Of a stretch of 64,000 nucleotides of DNA, positions 35,320-47,956 are shown piece by piece. The DNA is from Berberis thunbergii (lineage: Eukaryota; Streptophyta; Magnoliopsida; Ranunculales; Berberidaceae), in contig QNQO01000641.1 in the NCBI GenBank assembly GCA_003290165.1, positions 434,001 through 498,000 of the forward strand, in the 5' to 3' direction. Position 1 is the stretch's first letter; every line of letters begins with the position of its first letter. Made by a program: the position numbers and the translations under genes. A model generated the notes under the pieces. That model was not told where the DNA came from, did no database searches, and saw only the letters and a list, made by a program, of their open reading frames with translations.

Positions 35320-35985
35320 TTGAATGATATTTTGATTTGATACATGGCTTATGAATTTGAATTTGTTGGAATACATGGCTTCTAAATGTTATTTTGATGG
35401 GATACATAACTTAGATTGCATAACATAGGTGATTGGATAACACATTGTCTTTTAGTTACATGTTACTTGCAGTTAGTTGAAATGACACTTTATTGTAAGT
35501 TGAGTTAGACATGAATTGACACATGAGTTATTGTATTCCCATTGTAACACAATGTTTTGATTTATATTACAAATGTGCAAATATACTCAAACAACAGGAA
35601 AACATTTACACATACCAAGGAGGAGAATAATGCATCCCATCACGCGGTCGGTTTGATTTTTATGTCGGTTTTATTAATATTTAAGCGGTTTGGTTTCGGT
35701 TCGGTTTACATAAATTAATAGGCAGTTCGGTTCGATTTTACATATAATCGGTTCGGATTCGATTGGGAAAGAACAAAATCGATACTAGTCGATTTTATTT
35801 TCAGTCATAATATTGGTGATGTCTTTCAACATATTAAAAAAAAAAAGAATAAAAAGAAGCCGTGTCCTTCGATAAAAAAAATGGTGTAAAAAAATCAAAA
35901 GTCAATAAAGGCTTCTCCATGGTAGAGACTACAGAGCTTCTATTTTATTTCAGAAGCAGAGACCAGAGAGTAGAGAGAAAGCAAA

Positions 35986-38900
35986 ATGGCAAGAAGCATC
36001 TCTTACATCACTGGTTCACAGCTTCTCTCAATCAAACGTCGCCCAAACATAGCTATTATAGATGTCAGGTAAACAACCCAAAACCCCTTTCTAAAAAAAT
36101 CCTTGCTTTTGTTTTCAATTTCAAGCCTTGGGGTTCTCAAATTGATGAGTTTTCACTTGCACTGATTACAGGGACGATGAGAGGAATTACGATGCACACA
36201 TAGGTGGTTCTCTTCACTACGCGAGTGACTCATTCACTGAGAAAATACCCAATCTCATACAAGCTGTCAAAGGAAAGGATACCCTTGTGTTCCATTGCGC
36301 CCTAAGTCAGGTATATTGTTTTTTTTGGGTTGATTTTATGATTTGAGTTCATTGTTTTGATAATATATTGAATTGGGGTTTTCAAGTTATTGATGATTTA
36401 TTATTGACAATTGCACCGATGTTGTACTTATGATAGTGATGAATGTTCATTGAACATTTGACTGATTTTCCCAAAATCGCCCCGAATTTACCGAATTACA
36501 ATGAGCCGATATTGTTTAGAAAATGTTAATAGTATACTTTATCGTAGTTGAGTTTATGTAGTTGCTTCAAGGTTTTGTTCTATATGCAAACTGAGGCACT
36601 GGAAAAGCCTCACTTTGTTCGAAGCATTAGGAAGTTTTCCATTTTACAGGGTTGAAGTTTCGCAAGTTATATTAGCGTTTCAATCACCTACATCTAAATG
36701 ATTATATTTCATCCCATTAGGAAAAGAAACAGTGAGTCGTGCATTTATGTTGTAGTAGCCGTACATATTCTTACCAATCAGATTCCCATAGTATCTTATA
36801 TTGTAATCTTGGCTATTACAATTGCCCGTGCAGTGTTATTAAAAACCGTATTTGGTGTTGGTGTACCTTATGAAAGTCCTTCTGTTCGTGCCATGTAAGT
36901 TAAATGCTAAATACATTTCTATTTTTAATGATTAGAAGGGGGGAAATCCTTAATCAGTTCTCATTGGAAACTTCTAATTGATGACAACAAGTGCCTTATT
37001 ATCACTAGTGAACTTATCAGAGCTCTCAGATTCAAGGTATCCCTCCATAGTTCTAGTTTCTACACATGGACTGGCCCTGCAAACCAACAGGGTAATTTTC
37101 CTAAGATACACAGGTGCATCCTTTCTCAATGGGAGTATTCGATCCAAATTTTCTAGATAAAGAAATTTGAAGGTGCCATTAGTATTTAATCTCTATTTCT
37201 CATTTGTCAGAGTTTGCCTATATTGCAATTGCTATCTTATTCCCTAGATCAGGAGTTATCCCTCATTTTTGAAGTTATATGTCTTGTTTTCTTTGGTCAG
37301 GGGTTATCCTTTTAAACTTGGTGTTTCTTTGCGATCAGTTTTTCGTTTTATTTGTGTTTATTGCACCATGGTGTGTAACTGTGTTGGATGAAATTTTGGA
37401 AAATCTGTGTTAGAGATACACCAAAGGTGCACTTTGGTGCAATGAACTATTTCTTTGGAGTACAAATGGCTCCAAAGAAAATTTCTTTGACAAAAATGAA
37501 AGTCAAGATTAAATCTGATACTAGCTTGTCACAAGTACAAATCTCAGATGTATTAATCTGATCTGAGTTTCATAAAACACCGAAACTATTGATATGTTAA
37601 GTTGTTAACACATGGCTATGTGATTACAAGGAAAGATTGAATGAACTGGAAGTCCATGAGTAAGCTTCAAGTCTTCAAAGTTGGTACACGATCAGTTATA
37701 CTTATACCTGAAGCATACAACGTATACAGAGGTTAAGCACTTGAGTGGGCAATACTCTTATGGATGCTAGCAGGATTGCTTCAAAATTAGGGAGTTTGGT
37801 ACTAGCTAGATTGTTGGTGGAGTAACCTCAGACAAAATAAATAGTGAAGCTTCTTACATTAGGAACGTTCAGGGTTGCTGTCATCTCATCCCTCTTAGGG
37901 AGGCCACCTGATGGTCTGCCAAGGTGGCAAAAGTTGTGGTGAAATCTTTTAAATTTTTTATTCAGTTGGGTCCTGGGATGCATGAGATATGGCTAAAGTG
38001 GAAAATTGTTGGCTTTGGGTGACTCACTTATTCGGCAATAAGTGCTTGTCATCAAGGGGATTTTTGGCGCACAATTTTGATTATTGGGTTTGGTCGAGTA
38101 TTTCCTATCTCGACCACCTGGGATGGTTGGGGAAGCTGCCAAAACGCTTAGATCTCCTCTTCGTATAATTTGGAAGTGGAGAGTTAGGGTTACAAAGTGG
38201 TTTGCTTTGGCTTTGATAGATTAAGTGCTGACCTTCTCATTAAGGCGTTTCATTGGATTGTTTGGGGTTTTTTGAGGAATTCAGAGTGGTTTAAAGAGCC
38301 TATTTGTTTGAAAACGGTATTAGAGTTATCTCCATGTCTCATTAATGAAAATTCTTGCAAAATCTTTGCTTATTGTTGCCCAGGGTTTTTCCTTGCTTTT
38401 GCATTTTCCATACAAACGTGGAATGGTTTGTATGATTGGTGCTCATTTCGCTCTTTTGCTGGTTAATCTCAAGGTCAGGCATAAGGTGTAAATCGGCTGT
38501 TGTGAGAAACCTGTTTGCTGTCCTTCCCATTTGGTGCCTAACTGTACAACCAAGGGAGGGCAACATCAATGGACTTAATTCTGATGTTAAAATTTTGGGT
38601 TTTAATAATTTTAAATTATATAATCAGACGCAATTGGGAATTTTCTTTAAATGGAAGTGTAGCCTTACTTATTACCTAATGGCAACAAAAACCTAGAAGG
38701 ATGTTCATAAACATTTCCTTTCCCCACATCTCTCTTCCTTCAGCTGTGTTTCATACTTAGTGATTATTTTTTTTGCCGATTTCATTAATGTCTCACGTTG
38801 TTTATTTGTTGCTTAGAAACAATTCTAATGACAAATGAGCCATGAAATCCTTAGATTTTAGTTTTTATTCCCACACATTTATGGAACATTCTTTGCAGAC

Positions 38901-39541
38901 TGTATGTGTAAATGCTTCAACAACTTGTGGGAAATAATTTTAGGCTTTAGAGGAACTGAGGAACAGTTTTTTGGACCATTCAAGGCGACTGCAACTCTTA
39001 AAAGTTCTATAGTTTTTCGATAGCACAAAACTGCACTAAAATTCGGGGAAAGAGCCCCCCCTCCGATGTTTTTTTTTTGAAGACTTCTAGCGTAACACAT
39101 CATTGATGTTTTACTTTCGTACCTTCAACAAATTTTACTAAGAGAGAGGCAGCTAGCATCGACTTGCAACAACACATTTTGCAAATTCTTTACCTTGTTT
39201 GGCCATTCACTCTGTTTAGCTTTCCTTTTCAAGTTCTTCTTCTTCGTTTCTAGTTCTTGCCTACTAGCACATTGCTGACTTACTTCCCCTTTACTCTGCA
39301 ACATGTGCAAATAATATATTGTCTTGCTGAGAAATATATTACTCATATGCAGTGTGCTCTGCTTTTGTAGGTACGAGGTCCAACTTGTGCGCGCAGGCTT
39401 GTAGACTATCTTTCAGAAGTGAAGGATGATGTTGGAATTAAGGATGTCTTGGTTTTGGAGCGGGGCTTCAATGGGTGGGAAGATTCTGGCAAACCGGTTT
39501 GTCACTGTACAGATATACCTTGCAAAAGCGACAAGGCATAG
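35986..39541 (+). CDS. CDC25: Cdc25-like phosphatase / arsenate reductase (rhodanese fold)
   Basis: Exons 35986-36068, 36172-36310 and 39371-39541, all GT-AG, give 393 nt, 130 aa. The protein starts [14 protein letters not shown] and has the Cdc25/rhodanese core: [20 protein letters not shown], then the active-site loop HCALSQVR (HC-X5-R). Exon 2 ends after the Q codon and exon 3 begins with VR, so intron 2 splits the loop. The C terminus has paired cysteines (CHCTDIPC), the zinc-binding feature of the plant enzyme. It closely matches Arabidopsis Arath;CDC25, described as a small tyrosine phosphatase and as arsenate reductase ACR2; which role dominates is not settled by sequence. Intron 2 is about 3 kb and has no recognised gene. 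The promoter abuts hAT-2. Confidence 0.95.
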
Positions 39542-40456
39542 GAATCTGTTTGAGAAACATCGGTCATTACATATTGGTGTGCACTTGAATACACAATCTT
39601 AGTACGTAACATTGCCCTCAGTATGCAACTATAAGTATGATGCTCACTTAGCCGCCTCTCTGCTTAAAAAGATACATGATAATTCTTGTACTTGCTATTG
39701 ATGTTAGAAAAAGAATGCAATGACTTCCTTGCGGTTGCTTGGGTTGAACTCAGCTAGCCCAGACCTTTTCATGTATGGAAATTTTTTCCTTTTTCATTTG
39801 ATATAATATACAGGTGACATCCTGAGGTGGCAGACTCAAGGAGCCCATGGTCCATTCAATTTGCTTACCAGTGTCAACAGACAGTTAAATTGTCACTAAC
39901 ATACTGGAAAATTTTCAGTGTTTAGTTGTCTATCTCCGTAATGAGTTAGGTTAGGTTTCAGCTCAGAGAACGTCGGGGTGTGAAATCAGAACCGAAGATG
40001 ATGATCAAGCTTCAAAGTCTTTGACTGCTACCATTTCTACTCCCTCTATCTGTGACGAGATCTATTATGCATGCACCATCATGGAAGTTTGTTGATGAAA
40101 ACCCCCTTTTAAACCCGACCCAGTGAAGAATTTTGATCCTCGATGATTAGGGCATCACTAAATGATCTACTTAATGTTCCTAATCACCAAGGAGCTAAGG
40201 TGTACTTCCGATCATTCATCTGTAAATGCGAGCTACTCAATGTTCGTAATCACCAAGGAGCTAAGGTGTATTTCTGATCATTCATCTGTAAATGACGAGC
40301 CCCAAAACAACAACATTGTCTTGGGTTCTATACCAAGGTTTGTCAATGGTAGCCTAGTTCAATGGTTAATGTTGTGGTGATTTAACCCTCACGTTTAGAG
40401 TTCTATACAAAAAAATAAAAAAATCAACAACAATGAAAACACATTTTCATTGCATA
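39542..40456. other. CDC25 3' region with a 66-bp tandem duplication
   Basis: Presumed 3' UTR and intergenic DNA. At about 40171-40300 a unit with 'taatcaccaaggagctaagg' occurs twice with period 66, which makes a short repetitive open frame. Nothing else was recognised. Confidence 0.6.
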
Positions 40457-40465
40457 GTCACTGGC

Positions 40466-40665
40466 GAAAAATTCTAATTGTCGAGGGAACCAGAGGGACC
40501 CCACAGAGGGGTGGGAGTCGTCCATCCCCCTGGGATGCGCATTTGAACTTTCGGGATGCGTGCGTTGAAAAGTCAAATGCGCATCCTAGAAAAAGATGAA
40601 CGGTTCCCACCCCCTACCCCACTGGTGGGGTCCCTCACTGGTTCCCTCGACAATTAGACAGGTTC
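40466..40665. mobile_element. Foldback MITE, MULE-type, 200 bp
   Basis: Terminus 'gaaaaattctaattgtcgag' and inverted right end 'gaacctgtctaattgtcgag'. A perfect 9-bp target duplication gtcactggc occurs at 40457-40465 and 40666-40674. Arms are GC-rich, and the loop contains 'gatgcgcatttgaactttcg' and inverted 'gaaaagtcaaatgcgcatcc'. It is non-coding. Confidence 0.93.
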
Positions 40666-40674
40666 GTCACTGGC

Positions 40675-41475
40675 TAAATTTTTTTTTCTTTTTCTTTTTC
40701 AATTTCATGTATTATTTTTCTTAAACAAAAAACACATGAATAAAAGTTTGCCAATACTCATCATTCCTCGAGTGTTTTTTACGATAAAAAAAACCCTCGG
40801 ATCCTTGATTTATTGCGATATCTGTTCACAGAATGTCAAAATTTTATCCTAAACTAAAATCATACTTAAATACTACAAATATTCATATTATTATTAAGTT
40901 GGAATCGGTCGAGTTGAGTTGGACCAGAAACGTGTTACTAATCGATCCAACTTGAAGATCCGAGTTTCTATTGGAAAGTTGTAAACTCGCTCCCTTTTCC
41001 TCGCTCCATCCCTAGAATTTTTTTGACTTGTATGGCATATTTTTGGGGAGCTGTAATCACTCATCCACTTTGAGATGCGTGATGTCGCTTATCTCTAGAG
41101 AATGGGTCTTTTACCCTCGCTACCTAGAAGGGCTCTTCCAGCCTCCAGGGAGTCTTTTTGTGGTTATATTTAAAGAGGGGGAATTTTAATTGGCGAGGAA
41201 ACGGGGAGGGGGGTGCAACCCTTCATCTCCTTCGAGATGTGTGCCTTCGCGCATGTTGAGGGAGAGAGAGAGGTAAGACAAATCCTTTAAAGAGTGTTTA
41301 AAGAGAGAGGGTAGAAGCGTAAAATTGCCGGCCAGGCGTGAAAACCAGGCGCCGACCCAGGCCGGCTAGAAGGACTCCTCTTTCCGTGTAAAGAATTCCA
41401 GAGAAGTCCGCCTTACAACAAAGAAAAGCGAAGAGTAGTGAATCAATCGAAGAAGAAAGAAAATCACTCTGAAAA
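40675..41475. other. Upstream region of the 83-aa protein gene, with two MITE remnants
   Basis: Around 41190-41265 'ttaattggcgaggaaacgggg' and 'gagatgtgtgc...' look like one arm of a foldback MITE. Around 41310-41375 'gccggccagg...ccaggccggc' is a small GC-rich inverted repeat. Neither has a recognisable target duplication. The last roughly 90 bp are the presumed 5' UTR. Confidence 0.4.
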
Positions 41476-44400
41476 ATGGCAAGTCTCTGCTTTTAATCCT
41501 CTTCTCTGTTCTAATATTTGCATAAAAAACTGATCTTGTTTCATGTTTTGTATCCATTGAAGGTTTGCTTGATGTGTTTGTTGCCTCTCTTTTTGGTTCC
41601 CATCATCAACATCTTGCCAGTACTGTTTGATCTCCTCATGGTAAGTATTAATTTTGCATATGGGGTCTCTGATTTTTTTACTCAATTGAGATTAATTTCG
41701 ATCTGGGGTGTCTTTGAATTCATCAATTTGTGTGTTTTTTAGCCTGTTTAGTCAAAATTTATGAATTTTCATCCTGGGGTTTTGATTTTGATGTTTGGGT
41801 TTGCTTCAATTGCAGGCTAAAGTGTATCGGCTATTGGGGTGGGAGTATAGGAAGCCAGAGAGGGTTCCTGCTGCTTGTCCGTACAAGCCTGCAAACAAAG
41901 TGGAGGGCCAAGTAAGTCTTCCTTTAAGCAAATTCAGTTGTTTGGTTTGATCAAAGTTTTCAACTTTTTAGGATGGTTTCCAGTTCCCAGAAATGTGAGA
42001 TCCAATAATTTGGTGGCTTTAGAGTGAGGTTCAAGGACTGAAAAAATAATGTGCATTTGGGCATTAACGAAAAGAAGATAACATGCTAGGGATTATGGAA
42101 TTACTTGAAGATGCATTTGTAGATTGGACTCAAGAAAAGAGATTTCTCTTGACAATTCTATTATGTAGAAAGGTATGTTACACAGATACGGACACAATAT
42201 GTACATGGTGATATGACAAATCTCAAAAATATCATAAGTATGGTTATATAATTAATGATGTGAAGATAAACATCAAATCAATACTATTCTCACTCTTTTG
42301 GTTCATATCATATAAAAAGTGCAAATAAATGCCAATGGAAAATACTAAGTCATTCATCTAGTCGGTATATTAGAACGTCAACTTCAATTTTCAAATTTCA
42401 AACCTAAGAATACATCATAAACATCCAAAACCCACGTTTGAACTCAGAAATCTTGACACATTAGAATTCATGTTTTGTAAGTCATACTCGTACATAACGT
42501 AGAACTCACAAACTAGGATGTACTGACATGGAATACAAATACAAAACAAGAAGTCTGGAAGGTAGAATATTTCATAAACATGATAATGAAATAATACTTT
42601 GTATGGATTTTATCGTTTTCCCTTCAGTCGTCATTCCCTTCGACACATAGATAAAGAAACTGTTTGAGGAACTGTCCAATGTCCGGAGAGTGTCGTGTCC
42701 GATACAGACATGCAATCTGATCATCATGTCTGTGCTTCCTACTACCTAGGTAGGAAGTGATATGTGGTAGTATGATATCTGTATATTTGTGTATGTGCTT
42801 GGTGGGTTGGTGACGTGCTTTTAACTATCTGGTTTGTGAACTTTCAAGTCCTCGTCATAAGTGTCATGTTAAAGGATTGAATCTTTAATACCTTGCTATA
42901 GCTGAAGGCTTGAACCTTTAATACCTTTCTATAGCTGAAGGTTCTTTAATGTCCAAACGTTGGTTTTGTTATGTCTTTTTTGCCAAGGAAGCACATATCT
43001 GGCTAGGATTCGCAAAGGTTTATTATTTATTAACTTTGGGAAGGAATTGTTTATAGTTTTGTAAAAGGTTCAATTTACTTGGATAAGATAAGAATAGTTG
43101 AATCCTGGGAAACAATTCACTATTAAGTTGTGTTTGATTCGAAGGAAAATTTTCCGTGGAAAAACTAAGAAAAAAGAGGAGATGCAAGCGAAAGTGCTCA
43201 AGTGTTCTCTACCGTGAGGTTTAATATCTGAAGATGACCTTGTGTTATGGAAACATTCTATGCTACCACCCTAGGAAAACATGTTCCACAATTTTGTAGA
43301 AAACCCAGAGGTAGAGATTATTATCAAATCTATGTTCTTAATTCTCTTCCTTTTCCCCTCCTCTCTCTTATAACTTTTTGGCAAATTTTCTCAGGAAAAT
43401 TTTGTTTTGAACCAGACACATCCTTACAGATTGTTCAATACCAATGCGTGGTTTATCTAGTCTTAAGTACAAAGAATGAAATTCCCACCTCGATCCTTGG
43501 TTTTAGTTTCTTCATTGCATTCCCACTTTTCCTTTTTGTTTAATTTCTGTCACTGTTAATATAATTGGAGTCTATCAAAGTTCACCAGTGTTGTTTGTGT
43601 CGCTGCGACAATTCTCTTGAGAAGTATTCAGTGTTTTCGGTACTGCAGTTTCATTTTATTTATAATACTATCAAATCTGTAACCTTCAAACTCTATTACG
43701 AGTATATTCTGACGTTTTTAGCAACAACTCAATCCTATTATCGCGTGCATTTACTTCATACTTTTTTTAATTACTATTGCCATTTTTTTTCCTGGATTTC
43801 TTTACTATTGCGCCAATACAAGTTTATTCTCATATGGCATTCTTAGATTATCTTGTTTGATTGCTTATCTGTTCCATTAATTGTAGCTAGTACTGGAATT
43901 CTCTTTGAGCACAATTTCATATTTACTGATTATAAGTAGAGAATTGCATGCTTGACACCCTATTCAGACTGATCTCTACTTATAAGTTATAGCTCGTCCT
44001 TCTTTTACTTGTATTGTATGTGGAAGTCTTCACCAATAGTCTATACAGAAGTGTCAAGTACAGAAAATTTTCAACACATTTTTATGTTTGGTAAATGTAA
44101 TTTAGGTCTGATGCAAGTAATATAGGAAGGGAGTTATGTGTTTTAATACACTGCCTAGGATTCGAATGTTAGTGCAAATTGTTTAGCTGATCATATCCTC
44201 CTCAATTGTTGGGAGTTATTTAGAGTGGTTTCCTTTCAGTTGTATGTTTGAATCAAGATGTGTTAATTGTCAAAAAGGGATTTGGTTTATTTTTTTTGCC
44301 ATTATATTATTCTAGGAAGTGACCTAGGTGATTGCTGCTTGTATTAGTCATTGGTGGGCTTGTGATGTACATTTCAGTTATCTTGTTGGTGGACAATGGA

Positions 44401-45977
44401 ATGATCCAAGTCTTGGAAACAATGCTTAAACCTTTAATTGGCATGGACACGTATATATGGTGTTCTTGTCGTATGATAAAGTACTGAACTATTTGGGGGT
44501 TAGGATGCTACTTAATAGTCTCTTACATAAGGCTTATAGCCTTGTTTTTCTATTCAAATGTAAAGTTGAGATGGTAACAAAGATGTTGATTGTTGAATGA
44601 ACAATTTCTATGGTTTGTATAATTTAATCCTCAAGGTTGTTTAAAATCCAAACTTTGGTTTTTTCGTCATGTCTATCTTTACAATCATATGAACAAGGAC
44701 ATATTTGCCTAGGGTCATCACAAGGGCTTATTGTCTAAACTTTGGGACGCAATTGTTTACTGTGCTGTAAACCTTAACTTTTACTCTCCATCTCGTTTTC
44801 CTAATCATGTGCATTTGCTTTCTTACCTTGCTCATGTGATCCTACATACTTTATCATATGCATGAGTAGATAGGGAAGTTGTGTAGTTGTCTCTCAATTT
44901 TTTAACTCCTAAGATTGTGATTGAAAGTCTCTTCTTACTTGGATAAAGGGCAGGGAATTCCATGGAAAAGGGATGTGAAACCATCACTCCTTTAAGTTGT
45001 ACGATAAGAATTACTGAATATAGGAAAGGAATTGAGCTGTAGTGTATAGAACATATAATCAATGACATATTTAAAATTTTCACATATTTCCTCATTATTG
45101 GTGAAGTGTCTATACTCTATAGTAGAGTCTGTCTCTTAAAATTTCATAAAATAAAATTAAAAAAATGTGAACAAATTATGAAGAGTGGGCATTCCAGGCA
45201 GATTGACTCATGTCCACTGGCCACTCATCAGATCATAACTTTCTCTAGGAACCTTGAAACAAAAGACTGTTTGATAGTTCGAACTTATACTCAAATTTCT
45301 TTCTAACTATATGTGCTGAAGCTCTAATCCAAAGTTGGGACAATTAAGTCCACATACTTGAAGATCCTTTGATAATACTTCTTGGGACTTCTTAGGAAAG
45401 GCTCCTACATAAAATATGTTACACTATTAAGGCATGATGTAATAAACACTTGCGCAAACGACTAGTTTGTTTTAATATGATATGTATAAGAAAAAGTGAG
45501 TCCTTATTTTAATGTTCATACATATGAAAAGTAAATTATTATTTTAATCTCATGTCCTAGTTTTATTGGATTTGCCATGTCACCTTGTCCATGCAACATA
45601 GGTGGAATATAAAATTGGGTTCTGCATTTCTCATTTTGCGCTGATGTTTCAATGTATGGTTCCGTAATTTGCAATTTTATTTGCCCTTATTAGTTCATCA
45701 TGTTCGTGTGTGCACCTTGCCTTCATTTTCTTTGTTGTTGCCATCAGTCACGGTTATAGCACTTGTCATCAGATACTTTCTTTGTCCATGCTAGATAGTT
45801 CACAAACTTGGGCCATATGCAGTTTCGGTTGTTTGTTTGTATACTTTGGAATTGGCAAATTGTTTCTTCAAGAGAAACTAAAACTCTGCCTGTTACTTGC
45901 AGGTAAATTGTCCAGGAATTGGTGAAACTCCCCCTGGTAATAAAACAGTGTCAATGGATGATAGTAAACAGGACTAA
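41476..45977 (+). CDS. Small hydrophobic protein, C18orf32/UPF0729-like (83 aa)
   Basis: Exons 41476-41478 (ATG alone), 41563-41640, 41816-41911 and 45903-45977 give 252 nt, 83 aa. The first intron begins GCAAGT and ends AG, so it would be a GC-AG intron directly after the start codon; introns 2 and 3 are GT-AG. The protein starts [20 protein letters not shown], one hydrophobic segment, then a conserved basic part [20 protein letters not shown] and a polar tail. The MVC-x-x-C start, proline-containing hydrophobic stretch and short polar tail resemble the C18orf32/UPF0729 family (ER/lipid-droplet-associated in animals); this is a family-level guess. If the GC donor is wrong, translation could begin at the internal methionine (MCLLPLF). 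Intron 3 is 4 kb and contains diverged direct repeats. Confidence 0.75.
42890..43075 (+). repeat. Old direct repeat, copy 1 (see 44600-44780)
   Basis: 'ccaaacgttggttttgttatgtc', 'ggctaggattcgcaaaggttta' and 'aactttgggaaggaattgttta' correspond in order to diverged sequence about 1.7 kb downstream. It lies in the 4-kb intron of the 83-aa protein gene. Confidence 0.55.
44600..44780 (+). repeat. Old direct repeat, copy 2 (see 42890-43075)
   Basis: 'ccaaactttggttttttcg', 'gcctagggtcatcacaagggctta' and 'aactttgggacgcaattgttta' match copy 1 in the same order. It could be an old segmental duplication of intron DNA or two copies of an unknown transposon. Confidence 0.55.
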
Positions 45978-46403
45978 AGTAGGAGCCAGTAATTCCTTGA
46001 ATTCCAATGCTATGCAGTTTGTGGATATATATAGTATCTGCCTTTCTGCAAGCATCCTGGAAATGACATCTTCTGAGTGGTTTAAATTTGCACGTTTATG
46101 TATAAAACTTGTACTCATGTTCCATACTTCGTAGGGCTACAGTTTACTCCGTAAGGATGATTTATAGGTATTGAGTTAATTAATCGTTTCCATTTAGAAG
46201 GGTTTACTTCTCTCACTAATATTGTTTCTTTGAAACTTCTAGTACTGCAGGTTGTGTTTAAGATTTTCGGTCTTAAATTGTTGTCATATTTGTCTTGCTT
46301 AATCTTCTGTTTCCTGCGAGACCTTGTGAAATGAAAATCTTGACTACCCTAAGAATGGACATTGACTTGATTGCCATTAAGAACTAGTTGTTCACTTGAT
46401 TTA

Positions 46404-47953
46404 GGGGGGTGTATTGTATCTGGATTTGTAGGCAATTTAATAAATTCCATGGATTCTGAAAATTCAAGTGTATTCAATTTGGATTTTAAAAAGTCCACAA
46501 AAGTCTAGGGGTATTCAATCAGGATTTCAAAAAGTCTTTCTGAAATTCACAAAGTCTAGGAGTATTCAATATGGATTTCAGAAAGTCCACAAAAGTTTTA
46601 GGGTATTCAAAATATCATTCATATTTATGGATTTAGAAAATCATAGATTCTCATGGACTTTGTAGTGTTAGGTATAAATAACAAAGTTCAATAATTTGAC
46701 AGCCTCCATATCAAAGATTTCAACCTGGAAAAAAGTCTCTTAAAGTTCTTCCTTGTGCCAGTCGTGAAGATGATCTTCCCAAACAACCCGCGAAACCAAA
46801 AAAAAGAGTCCCGCTCCCCGCTTTGTGTTCATGGAACACTTCTTCTTAGCTCCAGGACTACCACGTCCCCAACCTAAGCCCTAAAGCTGCTCATATTCAT
46901 TAGGAAGGAGGAAGTGGAAAGGCAAGAAAGACGAGAACGATATAGAAGAAGTCGTGGCTGCTGCGATCAGTTTTGCTGCTATAGGAGAACGAGATAGGAG
47001 AAGTCGTGGTGGTGACCGCGATCAATTCTGCTGCGATTAAGTGTTGCGATCTGTTCTCTTGCGTGTCTTTGATCAGTTCTGTTATTCCTCCTTCTTCTTT
47101 TGACATTTTGGTTTTCCGTATAAATTAGTTCGAATTTTCTAGGTATTTCATTATTGGTGATTGAAGATTTCACGCAATTGAATAATTGATTTTAGAATGA
47201 ACTAGATGTTGAATTTGTGGTGGATGTTGTGAGTATGATGTTCATTTGTTCGTGTTTCTACTTTTCTTCTTTGTTAATTTGATGTCAAGTTATTAGTTGT
47301 GATTTTTAATATCTGACACTCTATTCTGGAAGTTTAACACTCCTTCTGCACATTATTATAATACCATTCATGACAATCACTCAAGCTAATCATCAATCGC
47401 TTCTAGTGCAGCTCAAAAGTTGTTTTGGATATAATACATTCTTTACAACTGATGTTCAAAGATTTGGAGATGGAGGCATTTTATTGGGAATTTGAGGAAA
47501 CCCATTGAATAAGTGATACCCAAATTTTATGAACTTTTACTTCTTATTTTGAAGAAAGTGACCATGATCATGAAGGAGAAGAATGATCATAATACAATTT
47601 TATGGACGTTTACTTCTTATTTTAAAGATGCTAATTAACGACCTTTTCTTTTTTTAGTTTTTTAGCACATATATCTCTCACTTTTGTTAATTATATGCCG
47701 GCTTTTTTTTGTTTCATCACTATTTACCAACTTCTTTTTTATCTTGCAAATAATTAGAAATCTGTAAAAGTCGTTCATACAAAGTCCGTGGATTTTCATA
47801 AATCTCTAGAAAGTATGTAGCAAAAGTTTATGGATTTAAGAAATCAGCAGAAGTCCGTGGACAATTTAAAGAGTCTGTGGACAATTTAAAGAGTTCGTGG
47901 ACTTTTTAAATTATTTATCAATTCTATAATAATCCATATACAATACACCCCTC
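46404..47953. mobile_element. PIF/Harbinger-like non-autonomous element, 1.55 kb
   Basis: Left terminus 'ggggggtgtattgtat' and right terminus, read inward, 'gaggggtgtattgtata'. It is flanked by a 3-bp duplication tta (46401-46403 and 47954-47956), the PIF/Harbinger hallmark. Subterminal repeats are marked: left 'gtattcaatatggattt...aaagtccaca' several times, right 'agtccgtggac'-like words. There is no transposase; open frames inside are short. Confidence 0.8.
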
Positions 47954-47956
47954 TTA

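Larger units (their letters stand above)
31304..35809 (+). mobile_element. Decayed hAT transposon (hAT-2), 4.5 kb, with captured and inserted DNA
   Basis: The left terminus 'tagggctgaacaaaaaaatt' and the decayed right terminus 'ttttcagtcata' match the ends of the MITE at 48721-49162. Flanks atatttgt (31296-31303) and atattggt (35810-35817) are an 8-bp target duplication with one mismatch. Both ends carry 'ggttcggtt' subterminal repeats. Inside are an eS4 ribosomal protein fragment (31856-32031), a duplicated 5' transposase exon, the transposase pseudogene and a SINE (35154-35319). The right end lies 176 bp upstream of the CDC25 start codon. Confidence 0.9.
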
